Origin: CAYQJV01 sp964417925
GTDB lineage: Bacteria; Hydrothermota; Tepidihabitantia; B3-TA06; CAYQJV01
DNA: 9,797 nt
NCBI GenBank assembly: GCA_964417925.1
Contig: CAYQJV010000054.1
Coordinates: forward strand, 1 to 9,797
Direction: 5' to 3'
Part shown: positions 6,471 through 9,797 of the stretch, piece after piece
Position numbering within the stretch: position 1 is the stretch's first letter
Layout of the letters: each line of letters opens with the position of its first letter
Translations under genes and position numbers: made by a program
The notes under the pieces: model-generated
The model's input: only the letters and a program-made list of their open reading frames with translations
Database searches by the model: none
What the model was told of the DNA's origin: nothing

Positions 6471-6511
6471 ATTTTTGGCACCCGAGCCCAAAAACCCTTG
6501 TATAAAAACAA

Positions 6512-8461
6512 TTATTCTTCAGCACTCTCATAAATCTCTTCTCCCTTTTCCACTCCTCCACCATGAAATGCTATTAATCCCTCATATTCCATTCTATCCC
6601 CGGGAGAAAGCCTTATCCCATCAGGAGCATTGGCAGAGAGAATAACATAGGGATTTATTCTTTCGCTTGCCCCGGTATAATAAGCCATTGCCTGATTTAC
6701 AACATGGGACCATTTTTTATACCCAAATGTGATTGATTGTTCATTAGAAGGACGATGGAATATAATATAAGGCTTTGTGGAAGATATGGAGTAAGCCCTC
6801 CACCATCTTAAAGAGGTAATGTTTATATCTCCAACCCCACTTATGTAGAGTTCTATATCATACTTGAAAAATGGGTGTATATTTTCCAATCCCGCTCCCT
6901 GTTGAATATAAGTAGTGGGTTCGTCAAGAATAACCTCTGATGAACCTATATTTTCAAGGACATATTCAAACCATGCATATTCTTTTTGAAACCTTAAAAT
7001 CAGCTCACAGGTGAATCTCAATCTACAATCTGTATCTGCGGTATCTATCTCTTGAATTCTTATCCTCACTACGGAATCTTCCGCTTCTATTATCTCTATT
7101 TCTCTTTCCTCCGCAACCAGTTGCTTTCCCGTTCTGTTTACACAGGTGGTTCTACTTTGATACAGAAGAAGGGAAGGTTCTCCACTTATTCCTCCTTTAT
7201 TTACAAAAGTCCCTTTGCTTATTCCATACTCCATCTCTATATCCCCATACACCTCCAGCCACATAATTCCGTTATCAACCCTTATATCTATGGTCCCATC
7301 ATTTGTAAAGTCTTGGTGGATAACAACCACCTTATGAATGAGCTCTGCATCTATAAAAACGGTATCATCTTTAATAACCTCAATTTCTTTTTCCCAGTCA
7401 AAATAATCCTCCTTCTTAAGAGTAATAAGGTGCTTGCCCACTGGCACACTGTCCAGCACACAATTCGTGGTTTTCCCTGTATTTATCCCATCCAAAAAAA
7501 CCATGGCTCCCTCTGGTTCCGAATAAATCTTCACATATCCTACCTCACTTGTAAGCACTGCATTTATGATAACCGTATCATCGGGTGTAACCTCAATCTC
7601 TTTTTCCCAGGTAAGATAATTCTCTTTCGTTAATTTTATAACATGCGTTCCCACGGGGATATCCTCAAGCAAACAGTTTGTTTTGTATCCCGTCTTTTCC
7701 CCATCAAGCCATACATCTGCGCCCTCTGGCTCTGAATTCACCTGTATACATCCTGTCGCAATCTCCAAAACCGCATTTATCATCTCAACCTCACCGGGGT
7801 CAAGCACAAACTCCTTTACCCAATCTTTATACCCCTCCTTTTCAAGCCTTATCTTATGGGTCCCGGCAGGCACATTGTCTAAAGTGCAGTTTGTGGTATC
7901 TCCGGTATCCACCCCGTCAAGATATGCCCTTGCCCCGGTGGGAGTAGATGTAACCACAATTTTCCCCATGATGGAAGATAATATCGCATTCACGGTAGTA
8001 GCCTCCCCCGCATTCACACCTATCTGCTGTTCCCAGTCCGCATATCCTTCCTTCACAAGCTTTATGGTATGCACTCCAACCGGCACACTGTCCAAAACAC
8101 AATTTGTGGTATCTCCGGTATCCTCCCCATCAAGATACACCTTTGCACCAGTGGGAGTGAAATTCACAACAACAGTTCCGGTAAGAGGAACCAAAACAGC
8201 CTCCACATACACAGTGTCCCCTGCCTCAACCACGACCTCCTTCTCCCAATCCTCATAACCCTCCTTTGTAAGCTTTATATAATGCTCTCCCTCCTCCACA
8301 TCCCCCAATACACACGGAGTAACCTTACCCGTAGAGGAATCATCAAGAAAGACCACAGCACCCTCTGGCTCTGAAAAAACCTCTATCCATCCGGTATTCT
8401 CTTTATGACACACCACAAAACCCAGCATAATGATTATTAACACTGCTTTTATTTTTCTCAT
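6512..8461 (-). CDS. Exported protein with five PEGA repeats and a beta-rich C-terminal domain
   Basis: A 649-residue protein beginning MRKIKAVLIIIMLGFVVC, a signal peptide ending near C18. If C18 is lipidated the lipobox (FVVC) is poor, so lipoprotein status is uncertain. Five PEGA-type repeats follow, each starting with G at 24, 95, 166, 237 and 308: an exact 71-residue period. Each has a segment like SEPEGAxVFLDG, then T-T-N-C-x-L, then PVGxHxIxLxKEGYxDWEKE. PEGA domains are surface or S-layer-like beta modules. The region 379-649 is rich in beta strands and aromatic residues (WLEVYGDIEMEYG, RFQKEYAWFEYVLENIG, LRWWRAYSIS, GDRMEYEGLIAFHGGG). It looks like a beta-sandwich, perhaps carbohydrate-related, but I cannot name it. 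ATG 8461 has AGGGA four bases upstream, preceded by a hairpin. The gene follows the T9SS-like gene after 77 bp and may share its transcript. Confidence 0.9.
   Translation of the reverse strand: MRKIKAVLIIIMLGFVVCHKENTGWIEVFSEPEGAVVFLDDSSTGKVTPCVLGDVEEGEHYIKLTKEGYEDWEKEVVVEAGDTVYVEAVLVPLTGTVVVNFTPTGAKVYLDGEDTGDTTNCVLDSVPVGVHTIKLVKEGYADWEQQIGVNAGEATTVNAILSSIMGKIVVTSTPTGARAYLDGVDTGDTTNCTLDNVPAGTHKIRLEKEGYKDWVKEFVLDPGEVEMINAVLEIATGCIQVNSEPEGADVWLDGEKTGYKTNCLLEDIPVGTHVIKLTKENYLTWEKEIEVTPDDTVIINAVLTSEVGYVKIYSEPEGAMVFLDGINTGKTTNCVLDSVPVGKHLITLKKEDYFDWEKEIEVIKDDTVFIDAELIHKVVVIHQDFTNDGTIDIRVDNGIMWLEVYGDIEMEYGISKGTFVNKGGISGEPSLLLYQSRTTCVNRTGKQLVAEEREIEIIEAEDSVVRIRIQEIDTADTDCRLRFTCELILRFQKEYAWFEYVLENIGSSEVILDEPTTYIQQGAGLENIHPFFKYDIELYISGVGDINITSLRWWRAYSISSTKPYIIFHRPSNEQSITFGYKKWSHVVNQAMAYYTGASERINPYVILSANAPDGIRLSPGDRMEYEGLIAFHGGGVEKGEEIYESAEE
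7328..8392 (-). repeat. Five tandem 213-bp PEGA-coding repeats
   Basis: The units are 8180-8392, 7967-8179, 7754-7966, 7541-7753 and 7328-7540, with no insertion or deletion between them. Each unit keeps a Cys (residues 50, 121, 192, 263, 334) and a Trp (72, 143, 214, 285, 356) at the same place. Units 2 and 3 are the closest pair and share a long identical DNA run ending in TATCTCCGGTATCC on the plus strand, which suggests a recent duplication or gene conversion. Outer units have diverged more. This is protein-coding repetition, not a CRISPR array. Confidence 0.92.
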
Positions 8462-8538
8462 CTTATCCCTTTCCCCCTCCAGGGTACCTCTGGAGAGGAT
8501 TTACCGTTAAAGGCTCGGTGCCGCCTGTAAAACCTCAC
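8458..8538 (-). CDS. Possible 26-residue basic ORF bridging the two exported-protein genes
   Basis: A GTG at 8538 directly follows the TAG of the T9SS-like gene. The frame runs 26 codons to a TGA that overlaps the PEGA ATG as ATGA. The peptide includes FYRRHRAFNGKSSPEVPWRG and is strongly basic. The packing is just what an operon gene would show, and GGGAG lies close upstream. However, the stretch is G+C-rich, other frames are also partly open, and it contains the hairpin at 8474-8498. It may therefore be a non-coding repeat element that happens to be open. Confidence 0.22.
   Translation of the reverse strand: MRFYRRHRAFNGKSSPEVPWRGKGIR
8474..8498 (-). promoter_or_regulatory. Strong hairpin just upstream of the PEGA gene ribosome binding site
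   Basis: In the minus-strand RNA CCUCUCCAG pairs with CUGGAGGGG around the 7-base loop AGGUACC: nine pairs, of which one is G-U. The base of the stem lies 13 nt before the PEGA ATG, leaving AAAGGGATAAG single-stranded as the ribosome binding site. No T-tract follows, so it is not an intrinsic terminator. It could stabilise the mRNA, separate expression of the two genes, or be a copy of a dispersed palindromic element. Confidence 0.55.
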
Positions 8539-9797
8539 CTACTCCCATTTCACCCACTTAAATGTCCTGCCACCTATATCCAAAAAGTAAACCCCAGAAA
8601 CCCCAAGCATCTTCTCGAGATTTATCCTTCCTTTTCCTCTTAACTCTTTTCTCAAAACCATTCTTCCGCCTGCATCATAAACCCTCAACAAGCATGGCTT
8701 TGAATAGTAAAGCCAGCTTCCTTTCAAAGTTACTGGCTCTTGCTTTGGTCTCTCTTCTTTTATTCCAGTAACATAAAACTCTTTTGCAAGATAATCGTCT
8801 TCGTCGCACTCGTCAAGAACAAATTTGTCATGCAATAAACCCTGCAAATATCCTGTGAAGAACTCTACTTTGTAGGTTGCGTTTTCAAAAGGTACTTGCC
8901 ATGCTGGAAACTCAACAACAAGCGAATCATCACTTGCTATGTTCCTTAGAGTTTTTGTTTCTCTATAAAGCGTGTCCTCTCCTCTCAAGATTAAAGCCTC
9001 AATTGTGGCTTTTGGCAGGTCTCCTCTTCCGTTATTCCAGAATACTACGCTTGGCTTGTATTCCTTTCCAGGCTCCATCTTGTCACTCACTATTCTGACA
9101 AGCGCGGCATTTGTATCTGCCCATGCCAAAAGCCTCACATCATCAAACCAGGCTATTTGTCCGCAGCCGTAACCAAGTGCCGAGTCGTCCCAAGACCCAA
9201 ATAAAATCAAACTATCAACAACAACATCTTCTGGAACATGCTTTCTCTCAATCAAATCTTTATGCAGATCTCTCACTTCTTGAACCCATATTTCTGGATC
9301 AGGCATATCCAAATGAAAGTATTTATGTTTTTCTGCGTCTGCCGGAATTCCATAAGGAGGATCACGACAATAGCGCCACGCAAATATGTATCTCTCTAAT
9401 CCGGCTCCTACTCCAGGACCCATTAAAGCAACCTGGTAAGCACACGTAGAATCCCAGCTATCATTTTTGTATTTTACTCTGTGCCACCAAGAAAATTCTA
9501 CTAAATCGCCAACTTTTTTATCAAGGAAGAAAGCGTGCATTGGTCCGCCTTCATAATATTTTGTCCCTTCAGTATCTTCTCTTGTGTCTACACTTACTGA
9601 AAAATCTCCGCTATAAGACTGGGTAGAATCTGGAAGCTCTACTTTTGTCTTGTTTCTTGAATCAGTTGGCCAAAGCCAATTGTGTCCCCACAAATCCTGA
9701 ATGTCTTTTTTTCTTTCAAAAGAATGGTTATGTATGATGTTCACTGGTTCAAGGGAGTAGAGTTTTGCTGTGAATCCTGCTCCAAGGAGCAGGGCGA
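8539..9797 (-). CDS. Secreted protein with T9SS-like C-terminal sorting domain, N-terminus outside the window
   Basis: The frame stays open from the TAG at 8541-8539 to the right edge (419 complete codons). The first visible residues, ALLLGAGFTAKLYSLEPVNI, look like the end of a signal peptide, so the true start lies beyond 9797. The GTG at 9744 is internal. The mature part begins with NIIHNHSFE, the usual opening of a jelly-roll, carbohydrate-binding-like domain. That region closes with GQIAWFDDVRLLAWAD (about 9156-9109). A second beta region follows (EYKPSVVFWNNGRGDLPKAT onward), resembling a CARDB/Ig-like module. The last 75 or so residues (LLRVYDAGGRMVLRKEL, GVSGVYFLDIGGRTFKWVKWE) match the type IX secretion 'type A sorting domain' pattern: a YDxxGR strand, then SGVYF, then a short basic strand at the C-terminus. 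It is probably exported and held on or released from the cell surface. The ligand is unknown. Confidence 0.88.
   Translation of the reverse strand, partial: ALLLGAGFTAKLYSLEPVNIIHNHSFERKKDIQDLWGHNWLWPTDSRNKTKVELPDSTQSYSGDFSVSVDTREDTEGTKYYEGGPMHAFFLDKKVGDLVEFSWWHRVKYKNDSWDSTCAYQVALMGPGVGAGLERYIFAWRYCRDPPYGIPADAEKHKYFHLDMPDPEIWVQEVRDLHKDLIERKHVPEDVVVDSLILFGSWDDSALGYGCGQIAWFDDVRLLAWADTNAALVRIVSDKMEPGKEYKPSVVFWNNGRGDLPKATIEALILRGEDTLYRETKTLRNIASDDSLVVEFPAWQVPFENATYKVEFFTGYLQGLLHDKFVLDECDEDDYLAKEFYVTGIKEERPKQEPVTLKGSWLYYSKPCLLRVYDAGGRMVLRKELRGKGRINLEKMLGVSGVYFLDIGGRTFKWVKWE

Larger units (their letters stand above)
6224..6511. other. Intergenic region between the PEGA gene and speD
   Basis: This 288-bp gap holds no convincing protein gene apart from the possible leader ORF. 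From the PEGA stop leftwards it contains: a 7-bp complementary pair TTTTTGG/CCAAAAA (about 6471-6498); the terminator-like hairpin at 6426-6470; a 6-bp stem AGGGGT/ACCCCT at 6388-6407; the promoter at 6327-6354; and the speD leader. Several G4 and C4 tracts here (6389-6392, 6403-6406, 6431-6434) could pair in alternative ways. I see no tRNA, known riboswitch core or insertion-sequence end. Confidence 0.6.

Noticed and set aside
7052..8258. Long plus-strand ORFs (7052-7633 and 7683-8258) opposite the PEGA gene
   Set aside because: Their apparent repeats mirror the 213-bp PEGA units on the other strand. The peptides have no domain pattern and no ribosome binding site context, while the minus frame has signal peptide and PEGA motifs.
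7328..8392. Regular repeats that might suggest a CRISPR array
   Set aside because: The period is 213 bp, the units are contiguous without spacers and they encode 71-residue PEGA modules in frame.
8539..9744. Complete gene starting at GTG 9744
   Set aside because: The frame continues upstream to the window edge and encodes a signal-peptide-like segment, so the gene is 5'-truncated by the window.

Overview
The window is a stretch of bacterial DNA that is clearly A+T-rich from 1 to about 6.5 kb, and every convincing gene lies on the minus strand. Three things suggest a thermophilic, Gram-negative-type bacterium of the FCB or candidate-phylum kind (WOR-3/Stahlbacteria-like): a secreted protein with a type IX-like C-terminal sorting domain, tRNA m1A58 methyltransferase together with a SpeD/SpeE polyamine pair, and a sensor kinase with an AHQLGTP-type H-box. 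The lineage is an inference. No rRNA, marker gene or database match was available to confirm it.

Right part, transcribed first (9797 to 6512). A secreted protein enters from beyond the right edge. Its signal peptide is visible but its start codon is not. It has an N-terminal 'SFE' jelly-roll-like region and ends in a T9SS-like sorting domain. Next comes a 77-bp G+C-richer gap holding a strong hairpin and a 26-codon ORF that exactly bridges the two genes. The gap is followed by an exported protein with five PEGA repeats of exactly 71 residues each and an unassigned beta-rich C-terminal domain.

Centre (6511 to 6224). This 288-bp intergenic region holds a terminator-like hairpin cluster and then a good sigma70-type promoter. 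The promoter drives a leader of about 97 nt ahead of speD. The leader contains a possible leaderless 27-codon upstream ORF and one arm of a 12-bp perfect inverted repeat. The other arm lies inside speD codons 14-18, so the speD start codon sits in the loop. This is the most interesting regulatory signal in the window.

Left part (6223 to 1). One tightly packed operon of seven genes: speD, speE, a GT9-like protein, an orphan sensor histidine kinase, trmI, an APH-like/P-loop kinase fusion, and a partial beta-propeller-like protein that runs off the left edge. Junctions are overlaps of 4-14 bp or gaps of at most about 34 bp. Several genes start with TTG or GTG. SpeD and SpeE together make spermidine-type polyamines: SpeD decarboxylates S-adenosylmethionine and SpeE transfers the aminopropyl group. 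TrmI uses the same cofactor to methylate tRNA. Both activities are typically linked to growth at high temperature. The roles of the other four genes in the operon are not evident from sequence.
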